A DNA stretch of 64,000 bases. Origin: CALFER01 sp964472395. GTDB taxonomy: Bacteria; CSSED10-310; CALFER01. The notes under the pieces were generated by a model that ran no database searches, was not told where the DNA came from, and worked only from the letters and a program-made list of their open reading frames with translations. Shown in pieces: positions 63,389 through 64,000 of the stretch (positions within the stretch are counted from its first letter, which is position 1; the number at the start of each line of letters is the position of its first letter). The stretch is taken from positions 1-64,000 of the forward strand of contig CAYYMM010000008.1 of assembly GCA_964472395.1 (NCBI GenBank), given 5' to 3'. A program made the position numbers and the translations under genes.

Positions 63389-64000
63389 AAATCCTTTTCC
63401 CGTCTCCCTTTTGCAAAGGGTGATACCTGGTATCCGCCCGATAAACCCCATCTCATCTGACGATCATATTGATGATATTATTGATATCCAATGAATAATC
63501 GGACTTCTTCAAGTATATGCCTTGAACACGTCTTCTCCATGCCCATCAGTTTCGCAGTCTCATTTTAGTCCTTCAAGATGCGGTTCGTCGGATGGATACT
63601 GAACTTCGAATTTGGCTCTTCTGTGCAGATGGAATTGTGGGACCGTTGCGCCATGCAACCAGAAAGCAGGGCTTTGCTAAACCAAACACTGACCACGCTG
63701 ACGGTTTCTGATACTACCGACAGCATCCTGCCACCCAACGGATCCCTTCACGCTTCCTGAGCGATTCTGATTGGTTTTTACGACAACCTGGTTATGGTCT
63801 CCACTAGAACTCGCTCTCGACAATCCCATTCGGCAAAGGACTGACTTCATCTTGAGTTTCCTGCAGTTGTTTCAAGACACGTTCAACCGAACCGATCCAA
63901 AGGTAAACCGCACATTACTAATCCTCAACCCGCTTTGCTCAGTCTTTGTGCAACCGTCTCACTTTGCGATCTCTTATCGTTAACTTGTCAAGTACACTTC
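63389..64000. other. 612 bases without a recognisable gene
   Basis: No frame here has a convincing start, ribosome binding site or family motif. The longest frames are 60-78 residues and look random. CCCTTT-TGC-AAAGGG (63406-63420) can form a hairpin but has no T-run. The stretch looks more AT-rich than the rest of the window. Confidence 0.6.

Noticed and set aside
63406..63420. CCCTTTTGCAAAGGG as the terminator of the kelch gene
   Set aside because: A short 6-bp stem with a 3-base loop and no T-run afterwards.

Overview
The window comes from an uncultured-looking Gram-negative bacterium. It encodes two TonB-dependent outer-membrane receptors, several lipoproteins and signal-peptide proteins, and very large secreted multidomain proteins. 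It also has large Ser/Thr-kinase, GGDEF and ATPase proteins with TPR arrays, gingipain-type (C25) peptidases with Thr/Pro linkers, B12-binding radical SAM enzymes and a selenoprotein. This mix resembles candidate phyla near Acidobacteriota/Aminicenantes, FCB or PVC groups, but I cannot fix the phylum from sequence alone. No phage, transposase or CRISPR array is visible.

Layout. 1-4629 is a compact minus-strand run: methyltransferase, GNAT, ICMT-like methyltransferase, GNAT, DUF1697, YhcH, a peroxiredoxin whose peroxidatic Cys codon is UGA (selenocysteine) followed by a SECIS-like hairpin, and a HAD hydrolase cut by the window edge. 4737-10946 holds a Ser/Thr kinase with TPRs, an aminotransferase and an S9 peptidase. 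11144-17844 holds an Oar-like TonB receptor, then a TPR protein, a sulfatase-like/TPR protein and a HAD phosphatase. 17857-22898 holds a periplasmic TPR protein, a B12 radical SAM enzyme coupled to a lipoprotein, and a DUF2723 membrane protein. 23061-31769 is a tandem pair of C25 peptidases. 31916-38625 has a class II aldolase with a microcompartment-type targeting tail, a kinase-ATPase-TPR protein, an aspartic protease and an MFS exporter. 38723-46672 has a secreted FG-GAP protein divergent from a second TonB receptor, TerC, a coiled-coil membrane protein and an MBL-fold lipoprotein.

46748-53282 is a cluster of Kbl-like alpha-oxoamine synthase, AcpS, acyl-CoA synthetase, ACP, a second divergent alpha-oxoamine synthase and a GT39-like membrane protein. 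It looks like a dedicated carrier-protein aminoketone or sphingoid-like pathway. 53373-54762 pairs a ParA ATPase with a TPR protein that starts with a ParB-like peptide. The right end has a radical SAM enzyme, a UPF0173 hydrolase, a 1266-residue GGDEF-ATPase-NB-ARC-TPR protein, tRNA-Arg(CCG), a GNAT and a secreted kelch protein, then about 600 bases with no gene.

The most notable unexplained signal is a homologous C-terminal domain of about 115 residues, always after a Thr/Pro/Ser linker and always ending at the last residues of the protein. It is carried by four otherwise unrelated secreted proteins (two C25 peptidases, the FG-GAP protein, the kelch protein). It behaves like a sorting or surface-anchoring tag and does not look like the type IX secretion C-terminal domain.
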